NCBI RefSeq assembly: GCF_024346715.1
Contig: NZ_AP024853.1
Span: forward strand, 1,612,001-1,676,000
DNA length: 64,000 bases
Direction of reading: 5' to 3'
Source: Photobacterium swingsii
GTDB lineage: Bacteria; Pseudomonadota; Gammaproteobacteria; Enterobacterales; Vibrionaceae
The position numbers were made by a program, and so were the translations under genes. Shown here in pieces: positions 9,099 to 17,912 of the stretch (the first letter of the stretch is position 1; each line of letters starts with the position of its first letter). The notes under the pieces are model-generated. The model saw only the letters and a program-made list of their open reading frames with translations, ran no database searches and was not told where the DNA came from.

Positions 9099-9141
9099 TT
9101 GATAATCAAACTATATTCGCAGCATTTAGTTTGATTATCAA
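9099..9141. promoter_or_regulatory. MarR-type double operator upstream of dmeF
   Basis: Arms TTGATAATCAAACT (9099-9112) and AGTTTGATTATCAA (9128-9141) are perfect reverse complements over 14 bases. Each arm also contains the palindrome TTGAT-A-ATCAA. They are 15 bases apart, about 70-110 bases upstream of dmeF. A weaker related palindrome, ACTTG-ATAGC-CAAGT, lies at 9065-9079. They presumably bind the MarR protein encoded by the second gene of the operon. Confidence 0.72.
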
Positions 9142-9217
9142 GATAAATGGCCGTTAATGAATAATGAGCTCGCTTTGAAAAGATAGTTGATAAACGACAT
9201 TTCTTTCTGAGAGAGGC

Positions 9218-9248
9218 TTGACCTTCCTCTAAGGGGAAGGTTTACACT
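9218..9248 (+). promoter_or_regulatory. CueR-type promoter of the cus operon
   Basis: TTGACC (-35, 9218-9223) and TACACT (-10, 9243-9248) are separated by 19 bases, the over-long spacer typical of MerR-family activators. The spacer carries the dyad ACCTTCC (9221-9227) / GGAAGGT (9235-9241), which matches CueR operators. The operon should therefore be switched on by a copper/silver-sensing CueR protein; its gene is not in the window. Confidence 0.85.
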
Positions 9249-9281
9249 TTTACGGTTTCTTATTGTTATTAATGAAGTTTG

Positions 9282-9755
9282 ATGCCGATATTACTGCGTT
9301 TGTTTTCTTTGCCTGCAACAACATTGGTTGTGATCATCAGTTTGATCATCCAACCTGTGCTGGCACAGCAACAAATGTCGGGTATGGTAGGTAATCATCT
9401 ACAGGGTAGTGCTCTGATTGATGTTAAGTCAGATCCAATGACAGAGAGTAAGCAGGTGCCTGAGTGCATGCAGCATGGCTCTCACTCACATCATGCAAGC
9501 CAAGCCTCTTTAACTTCTTCATGTACGACGGCAAGCCATGCGTCTGGTATGAGTCAACAGGCTGATGTTTCGTGTTGCAGTGCCATGGATATGCCGGATA
9601 GCTGCTGCAATATAACGCATTGTCAAAGCCACCCTTATATCACAGCTTCTCTGCCTGCGATTTCACATGCGCAAACGTCGCATGCCCCTATTATTCGCAC
9701 CTTTAGTTCTCCAATTAAACATACCGATAACCTCTTTCGCCCTCCGATAGCATAG
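9282..9755 (+). CDS. Exported His/Met/Cys-rich protein, first gene of cus operon
   Basis: 157 residues with an N-terminal signal peptide (hydrophobic core followed by QPVLAQQQ). The mature part is rich in His, Met and Cys, for example MQHGSHSHHASQAS and SCCSAMDMPDSCC, which suggests periplasmic binding of copper or silver. I know no precise family; small proteins of this kind occur beside CusCBA/CzcCBA pumps. It lies 33 bases after the -10 of the CueR-type promoter, so it is the first gene of the operon. I prefer the ATG at 9282 to the TTG three bases earlier. The mature region looks of low complexity and may be disordered without metal. Confidence 0.7.
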   Translation: MPILLRLFSLPATTLVVIISLIIQPVLAQQQMSGMVGNHLQGSALIDVKSDPMTESKQVPECMQHGSHSHHASQASLTSSCTTASHASGMSQQADVSCCSAMDMPDSCCNITHCQSHPYITASLPAISHAQTSHAPIIRTFSSPIKHTDNLFRPPIA

Positions 9756-10002
9756 CGCCTTTCAATAACCTATTGGTTGCAATAGCACGGTGATCGCTTT
9801 TGTTGATGCTGTGTCGTTGTTAACCCGCTTATGTGCTTTTTAATTAATCTGTCGATGTTTATCGATTGTTTTATACGTCAAACACAAGCATCCATTTGAA
9901 TAAGTAAATGTATGTTTTTTTGTTTGATAAAACAATTGGTTAACTGGCCGGTTGGATATAAAGAGCAGCGTTAAAGTACCCTCCTTATTGAAGGATGTGA
10001 TT

Positions 10003-11277
10003 ATGCACAAACGTGTATTTGCAGGTGTTATTAGCATCTCGTTATTACAGGCAATTGCATTTCCAGCCATGGCCAGTAGCGATTTATCGCATTGGATAAC
10101 ATGGGCCGTAGAACATGATGTCGCAAAACAACAAATTCAATCGCAAGCCGATGCGATGACAGACGCTGGTGTGGCTAGCAGTCAGTGGATGGATCCAAAA
10201 TTAAAACTCGGTGTGGGTGGATTACCTATCGATTCGTTTGCCTTGGATAAAGATCCCATGACTAATCTCTCGGTTGGTCTGATGCAGCAATTTGGGCGAG
10301 GTGACACGCTAACGTTAAAGCAACAACAAACCCGTGAACAAGCTGATAGTATTCGAAAGAAATTGGGTGTACGCGCATTAGATGTGCGCTTTGCTATGAC
10401 CAACTTATGGATTGAAGCTGTATATCAACGCAATGCTCGTCAACTGTTACAGCAAAATAAGGCGCTGTTTAAAGAGCTAGAGCAATACCTGAGTATGAAT
10501 TACGGTGTTGGCGTTAACCAAGCGCAAGATGTGATTCAAGCTCAACTTCAAATTGCGCGAGTCGATGACAAACTCGATGCCAACGCGCAAGTTCAGCAAC
10601 GCATAAAAGCACAGTTGAGTGAGTGGTTAGGTGAGCAGGCACAGTCAGTAGTTCCCAAACACTATCCGAAATGGTCGGCACTTCAGGCCTACCTTGATAC
10701 ACAAACTTCATCGCCTAATTATTACTCGGCATTAGCACAGCATCCTTCGGTGGCTGTGGTCGATGCGCTGATTAAGAGCAATGAAACCAGTATTGATATT
10801 GCGAATGAAGCTTACCAACCTCAGTTTGGTGTCGAGGTGATGTACGGTAATCGACAAGCCACAGGTATGAATGGCCAACCCGCTTCAGATTTACTGAGTG
10901 TGTATTTGACCATGGATATTCCGTTGTTTACTGAAAACCGCCAAGACAAACAGGTTTCTTCTGCTCAGCACCAACTTGGTGCTACTAAGGCACAGCGTGA
11001 CTTACTTCTCCAGCAAATGAATGCGCAAGTGGAGGCTGTACGTCATGACCGCATGAATCTTCAACAGCGCTTAGATCGCTATCAAAATGGCTTGCTGCGC
11101 TATGCCAAAGAGAAAACTCAAGCCATAGAACGAGGCTATCAAAACAATACCAGTCAGTTGGATGAGTACATTCGAGCAGCAAGTGATGCCTTGAGTGTGG
11201 AATTGGAACAAGCTCGATTACAGGCTGATCTTGCGCTAGCGAACGCCAAGCTTTCTTACTTATTAAATAAATTCTGA
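10003..11277 (+). CDS. cusC: Outer-membrane efflux protein (CusC/TolC family)
   Basis: Outer-membrane channel of a tripartite metal pump, 424 residues, with a signal peptide ending near FPAMASS. The body is made of long amphipathic helices rich in Gln and Ala (two OEP repeats, about residues 30-220 and 240-420), as in CusC/CzcC. I chose the ATG at 10003 because AAGGA lies seven bases upstream and a complete signal peptide follows; an upstream in-frame ATG at 9952 would place 17 extra residues before it. The 250 bases before it, after the first gene, hold no recognised gene. The adaptor gene starts eight bases later. It is shorter than E. coli CusC and could equally be called CzcC-like. Confidence 0.85.
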   Translation: MHKRVFAGVISISLLQAIAFPAMASSDLSHWITWAVEHDVAKQQIQSQADAMTDAGVASSQWMDPKLKLGVGGLPIDSFALDKDPMTNLSVGLMQQFGRGDTLTLKQQQTREQADSIRKKLGVRALDVRFAMTNLWIEAVYQRNARQLLQQNKALFKELEQYLSMNYGVGVNQAQDVIQAQLQIARVDDKLDANAQVQQRIKAQLSEWLGEQAQSVVPKHYPKWSALQAYLDTQTSSPNYYSALAQHPSVAVVDALIKSNETSIDIANEAYQPQFGVEVMYGNRQATGMNGQPASDLLSVYLTMDIPLFTENRQDKQVSSAQHQLGATKAQRDLLLQQMNAQVEAVRHDRMNLQQRLDRYQNGLLRYAKEKTQAIERGYQNNTSQLDEYIRAASDALSVELEQARLQADLALANAKLSYLLNKF

Positions 11278-11285
11278 GAGGCAAC

Positions 11286-12941
11286 ATGAAAAAAACATTA
11301 ACAGTTGCAGTGTTGTCACTGGCAGTAGGAAGTGCAGTCGGTTATTACGCGAGTCACCATGGTGTCTTTGGTGCGGGGGCGCAGGAGAGTCAAGGTCATA
11401 ATGCGATGGCAACGGGTTTGAGTGCAAATGAGCCTTTGTATTGGGTTGCGCCCATGGATCCGAAATACAAGCGCGATAAACCGGGTAAATCACCAATGGG
11501 CATGGACTTGATCCCCGTTTATGCGGATGAAAGCAAAACAGAAAAAGTGGCTGGTACAGTCGAAATATCACCCGCTATTGAAAATAATTTAGGGGTAAAA
11601 ACCGCACAAGTCGAACAGCAAAAGTTAGTCCCACGTATTGATACTGTGGGGTATGTTGCTTTTGACGAAAGCCAAATGTGGCAGATCAATAGCCGCGTGA
11701 GTGGCTGGGTTCAAACTTTAAACGTCGCAGCAATTGGCGATAAGGTTGTAAAAGGACAAGTCTTGTTTGAGCTCTATTCACCTGAGTTAGTGAAAGCACA
11801 AGAAGAGCTGTTAAATGCCAAAAGATTAGGGCGAGCAGCTTTAGTGCAAGGGGCGAAAGAGCGTTTGTTGGTATTAGGGGTGGATAGCGAGCAAATTCAG
11901 CGAGTATTGCAACGTGGTAAAGCCATGCAGCAGATAGAGGTCAAAGCCCCTGCAGATGGCGTTGTTGCGAGCTTGAACATTCGTCAAGGGGCGTATCTTT
12001 CTCCGCAACAAACTGTGATCAGCGGTGGTGATTTAACCAGTATTTGGGTTGATGCAGAAGTGTTCGAGCGTCAAGCACACTGGATCAAATCTGGTGCGCA
12101 AGCCGAGATGAGTGTGGATGCACTGCCGAGCCAAAACTGGCAAGGCATGGTTGATTATATTTATCCAGTGCTGGACGAAAAAACACGAACAGTGAAAGTA
12201 CGACTAAAATTCCCCAACCCTAATGGTGAGTTAAAGCCGAACATGTTTGCCAATATTACGCTTAAGCCACAAAGTGAAGGTTCAGTGTTGACGGTGCCAG
12301 ATAATGCCATTATTCGTACAGGTAACATGGCGCGGGTGGTATTAGCGTTAGGCGAGGGACAATACCGTTCGACGCGAGTTGAGATCGGGCGTCAGGCTGG
12401 TGGTGTGACAGAAGTCTTACAGGGGCTGAATGCGAGCGATAGAGTGGTGACATCGGCGCAATTTTTATTGGATTCAGAGTCGAGTCAGTCTGCTGATCTA
12501 TCTCGGATTTCCACAATGAAAGCCACAAAAGTGGCAACCAAAGCATCAACAACATCGGCGTGGACACAGCCTGCTATTGCGGCTCATGGGGTTATCAAAT
12601 CCATGATGCGTGATCATAAAATGTTGACGGTTGATCATGCGCCAATTGCGCAGTGGGATTGGCCAGCCATGGTCATGAATTTCACGGTAAAAGATAACAG
12701 TGATCTTTCCGTACTGGCAAACGGTGATGCGATTGAATTTTTGATCGAGAAAAATGCGCAGGGTCAGTATGTATTAAGCGATATCAAAAAAGCGGATACG
12801 ACCCAGTCTGAGGTTGACCACACATTGATGAACCATTCGACAATGGATCATAAGAATATGGATCACTCGGCGATGGACCACTCGAAGATGGATCATTCAG
12901 CAATGGGTCATGGTGATATGGTACAAGGGGGTGAGCAATGA
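11286..12941 (+). CDS. cusB: Periplasmic adaptor CusB with fused CusF domain
   Basis: 551-residue membrane-fusion protein joining the CusA pump to its outer-membrane channel; the usual length is about 400. Order: N-terminal membrane anchor; heavy-metal-binding segment WVAPMDPKYKRDKPGKSPMG (about residues 54-75); barrel-sandwich and hairpin core (100-390); and a CusF-like copper-binding domain (about 433-500). That domain keeps all expected CusF ligands, the His in VDHAPI and the Trp/Met set in WPAMVMNF. The last 40 residues repeat Met-Asp-His units (MDHSAMDHSKMDHSAMGH) and form a metal-binding tail. It overlaps cusA by 4 bases, so the two are translationally coupled. Confidence 0.93.
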   Translation: MKKTLTVAVLSLAVGSAVGYYASHHGVFGAGAQESQGHNAMATGLSANEPLYWVAPMDPKYKRDKPGKSPMGMDLIPVYADESKTEKVAGTVEISPAIENNLGVKTAQVEQQKLVPRIDTVGYVAFDESQMWQINSRVSGWVQTLNVAAIGDKVVKGQVLFELYSPELVKAQEELLNAKRLGRAALVQGAKERLLVLGVDSEQIQRVLQRGKAMQQIEVKAPADGVVASLNIRQGAYLSPQQTVISGGDLTSIWVDAEVFERQAHWIKSGAQAEMSVDALPSQNWQGMVDYIYPVLDEKTRTVKVRLKFPNPNGELKPNMFANITLKPQSEGSVLTVPDNAIIRTGNMARVVLALGEGQYRSTRVEIGRQAGGVTEVLQGLNASDRVVTSAQFLLDSESSQSADLSRISTMKATKVATKASTTSAWTQPAIAAHGVIKSMMRDHKMLTVDHAPIAQWDWPAMVMNFTVKDNSDLSVLANGDAIEFLIEKNAQGQYVLSDIKKADTTQSEVDHTLMNHSTMDHKNMDHSAMDHSKMDHSAMGHGDMVQGGEQ

Positions 12942-15900
12942 TCCCCTCTATTATTCGTTGGTCGATTGCGAATCGATTTTTGGTCTTGGTTGCAACCGTC
13001 TTTCTGGTTGTTGCGGGTATCTTTAGTGTAAAACAAACCCCCATTGATGCTATTCCTGATTTATCTGATGTTCAGGTGATCATCAAAACCAGCTATCCCG
13101 GTCAGGCGCCTCAGGTGGTTGAAGATCAGGTGACCTACCCGTTAACCACAGCTATGCTCGCGGTGCCAGGCGCCGAGACGGTGCGTGGCTATTCTTTCTT
13201 TGGCGACTCTTATGTGTATATCATTTTTAATGATGATACTGACATGTATTGGGCGCGTTCGCGTGTTTTAGAGTATTTAAGTCAAGTTGCTCCTAAACTG
13301 CCCGCTAACGCTAAACCAACCTTAGGCCCAGATGCGACGGGGGTGGGCTGGGTCTTTAGCTATGTGTTAACCGATAAATCGGGTCAGCATGATTTAAGTG
13401 AGTTGCGTAGCTTGCAAGATTGGTTCTTGAAATACGAGTTACAGACAGTCGATGGCGTATCTGAAATCGCGACAGTTGGCGGCATGGTGAAACAGTACCA
13501 AGTACAGATCGACCCTGCAAAATTACGTGCTTATGATTTGACTTTGCAACAGGTGAATAAAGCGATTCAAGCGGGCAACCAAGAAGCGGGCGCCTCGGTG
13601 GTTGAAGTTGCAGAAGCTGAGCACATGGTGCGCGCCACTGGTTATATTTCAGATGTTGATGACTTGAAAAATATTCCGTTGAAGGTAACTGAGCGTGGTA
13701 CGCCGCTGTTGCTGGGTGAGGTTGCTGATATTCAAGTTGGTCCTCAGATGCGCCGTGGTATTTCAGAACTCAACGGTGAGGGGGAAGCCGTTGGTGGCAT
13801 CATCGTGATGCGCTTTGGTGAAAATGCCCGTGAAGTGATCGCAAATGTGAAAGCGAAGTTGGCAGAATTACAGCGCAGCCTTCCTGATGGGGTCGAGATA
13901 GTACCGACTTATGATCGCTCAGAGCTGATCGAAAGTGCTGTTGATAACCTCTATGAAAAATTGCTGGAAGAATTCATTGTTGTTGCCTTGGTGTGCGCGT
14001 TGTTTTTGTTCCATATACGCTCGTCTTTGGTGGTTGCGATCAGCTTACCTATCGGCATCCTCAGTGCGTTTATTATCATGCATTGGCAGGGAATTAATGC
14101 CAACATCATGTCGCTAGGGGGCATCGCAATTGCTATTGGCGCCATGGTGGATGGTGCCATTGTGATGATTGAGAATGTTCATAAGCATATCGAGCGCACA
14201 CCATTAACTGATAAGAACCGTTGGCAAGTGATTGGAAAAGCGGCTGAAGAAGTGGGTACACCGTTATTTTTCTCCTTGATTATCATAACGCTAAGTTTTG
14301 TACCTGTTTTTGCTTTAGAAGGGCAAGAAGGCAAAATGTTTGCGCCGTTGGCCTTCACAAAAACATTTGCGATGGCGGCATCGGCGGGGCTCGCGATCAC
14401 GTTAGTGCCTGTCTTAATGGGCTATTTTATTCGAGGAAAGGTGCTGCCAGAGCATAAGAACCCCGTTAACCGTGCGGTAGTTGCTTTGTATCGTCCGCTC
14501 TTGAACCTGGGGTTACGGTTTCCTAAAACCGTGATTGTGGTGGCTTTTGCCCTAATGGTGTCAGCGTATTACCCCGTCAGCAAAATGGGGAGTGAGTTTA
14601 TTCCACCACTGGATGAAGGCGATCTCATGTACATGCCAACCACGTATCCGGGGATATCTATTGGTAAAGCGCGAGAACTACTGCAACAAACTGATCGACT
14701 GATCAAAACCGTGCCTGAGGTTAAAACGGTATGGGGAAAAATCGGACGGGCTGAAACCGCGACCGATCCCGCGCCTTTAACCATGATCGAAACGATCATT
14801 CAGTTTAAGCCGCGCAGCGAGTGGCGTGACGGTGTAACTCCAGAAAGCCTGCGTCGTGAGTTAGATAGTTTGATTCAGTATCCCGGTGTCACCAATGCTT
14901 GGGTAATGCCGATCAAAACGCGAATTGATATGTTAGCGACGGGGATCAAGACACCGATAGGCGTTAAAATTGCGGGGCCTGATCTCAAAACGATCGAGCA
15001 AATAGGAACGCAGTTAGAAAATGCCTTGCGCGATCTTGAAGGTACGGCTTCTGTTTATGCTGAGCGTGTCGCTGGTGGGCGTTATATCACGATGGATATT
15101 AAACGCCGAGCTGCTGCACGGTATGGATTGAGTATTCAAGATATCCAGCAAGTGATAAGCACTGCCGTGGGGGGAATGAATGTGGGCGAGACCATTGAAG
15201 GGTTAGAGCGTTATCCCATCAATGTGCGTTACCCACAGCATTACCGTGATTCATTAGTGAAGCTACAAAACCTGCCACTAGTGACTGCGAGTGGTGCGCG
15301 TATTGCCTTAGCTGATGTCGCGGATATTCGGTTTGAAGATGGCCCACCGATGATCAAAACAGAAAATGCGCGTCCTAACGGCTGGGTCTTTATTGATATA
15401 GAAGGGCGCGATTTAGGTTCGTATGTGGAAGCGGCACAACAGAAAGTCGCTGAAAGTGTCGTACTACCAGCAGGCTACTCGTTAACTTGGTCTGGGCAGT
15501 ACGAGTATATGGAACGAGCGAAAGCACGTTTGAGCGTGGTGGTGCCTGCGACGATTGCTATCATCATGCTGTTACTTTACTTGAGCTTCCGTCGTGTTGG
15601 TGAAGTATTGATCATTATGGCGACCTTGCCTTTGGCTATGGTCGGCGGTGTATGGTTAATGGATGTGTTGGGGTATAACTTCTCAATAGCGGTAGGCGTT
15701 GGCTTTATCGCGCTTGCAGGGGTGGCGGTTGAAATCGGCGTGATTATGTTGGTTTACCTTAATCAAGCATGGCAAGCTAAGCAAGAAGCGGTTCGCGGCA
15801 GTCAGTCTACACTCACTCAAGCTGACTTAGTTATGGCGATCCAGCAAGGTGCTGGGCTTAGGGTTCGGCCTGTTATGATGACGGTGGCCACTGTGATTAT

Positions 15901-16063
15901 TGGTTTGATCCCAATTATGTACGGTGACGGAACGGGGTCGAGTGTCATGCAGCGTATTGCTGCGCCAATGATAGGTGGCATGGCATCGGCGCTGATATTA
16001 ACCTTGGTTGTTCTACCTGCCGCGTTTAAGCTGTGGAAAATACATAGCCACAAACTCTCGTAG
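12938..16063 (+). CDS. cusA: Heavy-metal RND efflux pump CusA
   Basis: Inner-membrane resistance-nodulation-division transporter of 1041 residues, the motor of the copper/silver pump. The N-terminus (TPIDAIPDLSDVQVIIKTSY) and the proton-relay helix GGIAIAIGAMVDGAIVMIEN are typical of the heavy-metal RND class. The segments WGKIGRAETATDPAPLTMIE and TRIDMLATGIKTPIG match the CusA/SilA regions that carry the substrate-binding methionines, which favours monovalent Cu/Ag over divalent CzcA substrates. The C-terminal helices include GFIALAGVAVEIGVIMLVYL. It is the last gene of the operon and is followed by a terminator. Confidence 0.96.
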   Translation: MIPSIIRWSIANRFLVLVATVFLVVAGIFSVKQTPIDAIPDLSDVQVIIKTSYPGQAPQVVEDQVTYPLTTAMLAVPGAETVRGYSFFGDSYVYIIFNDDTDMYWARSRVLEYLSQVAPKLPANAKPTLGPDATGVGWVFSYVLTDKSGQHDLSELRSLQDWFLKYELQTVDGVSEIATVGGMVKQYQVQIDPAKLRAYDLTLQQVNKAIQAGNQEAGASVVEVAEAEHMVRATGYISDVDDLKNIPLKVTERGTPLLLGEVADIQVGPQMRRGISELNGEGEAVGGIIVMRFGENAREVIANVKAKLAELQRSLPDGVEIVPTYDRSELIESAVDNLYEKLLEEFIVVALVCALFLFHIRSSLVVAISLPIGILSAFIIMHWQGINANIMSLGGIAIAIGAMVDGAIVMIENVHKHIERTPLTDKNRWQVIGKAAEEVGTPLFFSLIIITLSFVPVFALEGQEGKMFAPLAFTKTFAMAASAGLAITLVPVLMGYFIRGKVLPEHKNPVNRAVVALYRPLLNLGLRFPKTVIVVAFALMVSAYYPVSKMGSEFIPPLDEGDLMYMPTTYPGISIGKARELLQQTDRLIKTVPEVKTVWGKIGRAETATDPAPLTMIETIIQFKPRSEWRDGVTPESLRRELDSLIQYPGVTNAWVMPIKTRIDMLATGIKTPIGVKIAGPDLKTIEQIGTQLENALRDLEGTASVYAERVAGGRYITMDIKRRAAARYGLSIQDIQQVISTAVGGMNVGETIEGLERYPINVRYPQHYRDSLVKLQNLPLVTASGARIALADVADIRFEDGPPMIKTENARPNGWVFIDIEGRDLGSYVEAAQQKVAESVVLPAGYSLTWSGQYEYMERAKARLSVVVPATIAIIMLLLYLSFRRVGEVLIIMATLPLAMVGGVWLMDVLGYNFSIAVGVGFIALAGVAVEIGVIMLVYLNQAWQAKQEAVRGSQSTLTQADLVMAIQQGAGLRVRPVMMTVATVIIGLIPIMYGDGTGSSVMQRIAAPMIGGMASALILTLVVLPAAFKLWKIHSHKLS

Positions 16064-16089
16064 CACGTCTACTTGATAATGGTGTATTT

Positions 16090-16119
16090 AAGGGCTTCAT
16101 GTTGATGGAGCCCTTTTTT
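16090..16119 (+). terminator. Rho-independent terminator of cus operon
   Basis: Stem GGGCT / AGCCC with a 12-base loop and six T, just after cusA. Confidence 0.75.
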
Positions 16120-16189
16120 CATGCCGCCTTCTTATTCTTAAGCCTTGTTTATGCATGCGAATTCCTTAGCATTGCCAGCGCTTAAGAAG

Positions 16190-17587
16190 TTATTTGACGC
16201 GAATAAAGCGAGAAAGGTAACGGCCATCGCGTGAGAAAAATACAATCTCTTGGCTGGCGTTATTAGTATTTCGATTTACACGTATCTTATTGTCGATCCC
16301 TGCGGCATATAGGCTGTTGCTGTTTTTTACAACCAAGGGAATATTCGCCTGATTGACCTTGGCGGTGAGTGCCCCTTCTTCATAAACGATCTGCAACGGC
16401 ACCCCTAAATGATCTTGGTAATTACCCACAATGTCGCGGTTACTCTGCCAATTTACCGCTTGATTTTTCGGGGCGCTGACCAAATGCAAAGCCGATTTTC
16501 CTTGACTGATCTGCAATAGATCGGCGGTTAATAGGGTGAGATTGGTATTTTGGTAGTTACTCAGTGCTACCATGATGGCCTGGGTATCAGGTTGGTAGAT
16601 CATGACAGTTTTAAAGCCATCAATATTACCTTGCTGGCTGTAATAGGTTTGATTGTTATGCAGGCTTTTGACCATACCAATTTGTTCGTCATACATCTTT
16701 TGTAACGATGCGTCAGATACCACACTGCCATTATGTAAAGCCTGATTCCAAAGGTACAAATCATGCACTGTGGTGATCAGCCCGCCAGCAGACCATGCGC
16801 AATCTGTCGGGGTGATATGGGCATTAATTAGACCGGATATTTCATAAGATTTAGCCAGTTGAAAAGAAAGCGTTAGCTTCATACTACTGTCTTTCATTCC
16901 TAACGGTCGTAAGAACTCTTGGTCGATATAGCTGTTGTAATCGACGCCAGAGACCTGTTCGACAATACCGCCGAGTAAGAGATAGTGTGCATGACTGAAA
17001 TTGTATTGGAGTGCGGGTGGGTACTGGCGGCTGTCTTTAATTATCTGCTTGATTAGGCTCTGGCTATCGCAAGATTGAGGGCTATCACGCCAAGATACAT
17101 CGCGGTTTATACCTGCGGTGTGATCAAGTAAATCGTTAATCGTGACTTTGTTACTCAATGCCAGTTTTGGAAAGTAGTGCTCGACAGAATCGTTAAGGTT
17201 TAGCTTCTTCTGTTCAGATAGTCGAAGAATCGCAGCGGCAGTTAATTGCTTGGTTAATGAACCCACTTTAAACAGGTTATCAGGATTGATAGGACGCTTA
17301 CTCTGTACATCTGCAAGCCCTAGTGATTGCTCAAAAATAATCTTGTTATCTTTTGCGATAAGAAGATTACCACTGAATTGCCCATGATTATTTTGATGCA
17401 CTAAATACTGGCTGAGTGCGTTTTTATCTAAAGCCCATGCATCAGCTACCGTTGCTGTGTCAGGCGCTTTTTGTCTCGCATGGGATACGATGGTTTGCGA
17501 ATGTTCTTGGGAGGCTGCAAGCGCTATGTTTGAAAAAATGAATGGATAGGTGACAAAGGCGATGATAGGCAGATACTGTAAGTGCAT
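16190..17587 (-). CDS. Exported serine beta-lactamase-like protein, altered active site
   Basis: 465 residues: a signal peptide (ending near IALAASQ), a penicillin-binding/class C beta-lactamase domain (about 60-360), and a C-terminal beta domain. The nucleophile motif SxxK is intact in FKVGSLTKQLTAAAIL. The second motif, usually Tyr-Ser-Asn, reads Phe-Ser-His in QYNFSHAHYLLLGGIVEQ, so the general-base tyrosine appears to be missing. The third motif, usually HxG or KTG, reads QQG in YYSQQGNIDGFK. Activity may be lost or changed, so I would not call it a resistance enzyme. Homologues include esterases and D-aminopeptidases. The gene stands alone, divergent from the siroheme gene. Confidence 0.72.
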   Translation of the reverse strand: MHLQYLPIIAFVTYPFIFSNIALAASQEHSQTIVSHARQKAPDTATVADAWALDKNALSQYLVHQNNHGQFSGNLLIAKDNKIIFEQSLGLADVQSKRPINPDNLFKVGSLTKQLTAAAILRLSEQKKLNLNDSVEHYFPKLALSNKVTINDLLDHTAGINRDVSWRDSPQSCDSQSLIKQIIKDSRQYPPALQYNFSHAHYLLLGGIVEQVSGVDYNSYIDQEFLRPLGMKDSSMKLTLSFQLAKSYEISGLINAHITPTDCAWSAGGLITTVHDLYLWNQALHNGSVVSDASLQKMYDEQIGMVKSLHNNQTYYSQQGNIDGFKTVMIYQPDTQAIMVALSNYQNTNLTLLTADLLQISQGKSALHLVSAPKNQAVNWQSNRDIVGNYQDHLGVPLQIVYEEGALTAKVNQANIPLVVKNSNSLYAAGIDNKIRVNRNTNNASQEIVFFSRDGRYLSRFIRVK

Positions 17588-17912
17588 GTTTTCCTCTGAT
17601 TTAGCAGTGGCACTTAATCAATATATCACCGCAAAACTATGCGAAGCGGGTCTTGATGTATAAGGAAATAGCTAAGTCATCGCTTTGTGAGTGAGGCAAA
17701 AAGAGTATGAATAATGAGAAGTGATAATTACATCTTTATTTCGAGTGTCTTCCAAAAGGGTTAATTACTCATAACAGAGAAATCACGCTCTAAAGCTTAT
17801 TACAGGGCCGATATCGGCTCGCTAATCGTGGCATGTTGTGCTTAACTGCAACAGATAAGCACGTTAACGTGTTGAAAGCATTACAGTGATGTATTTTTAT
17901 CAAAGAGGACTT

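Noticed and set aside
12820..12930. Repeated ATGGATCAC-like units
   Set aside because: They are in frame inside cusB and encode the Met-Asp-His tail; not a separate repeat element.
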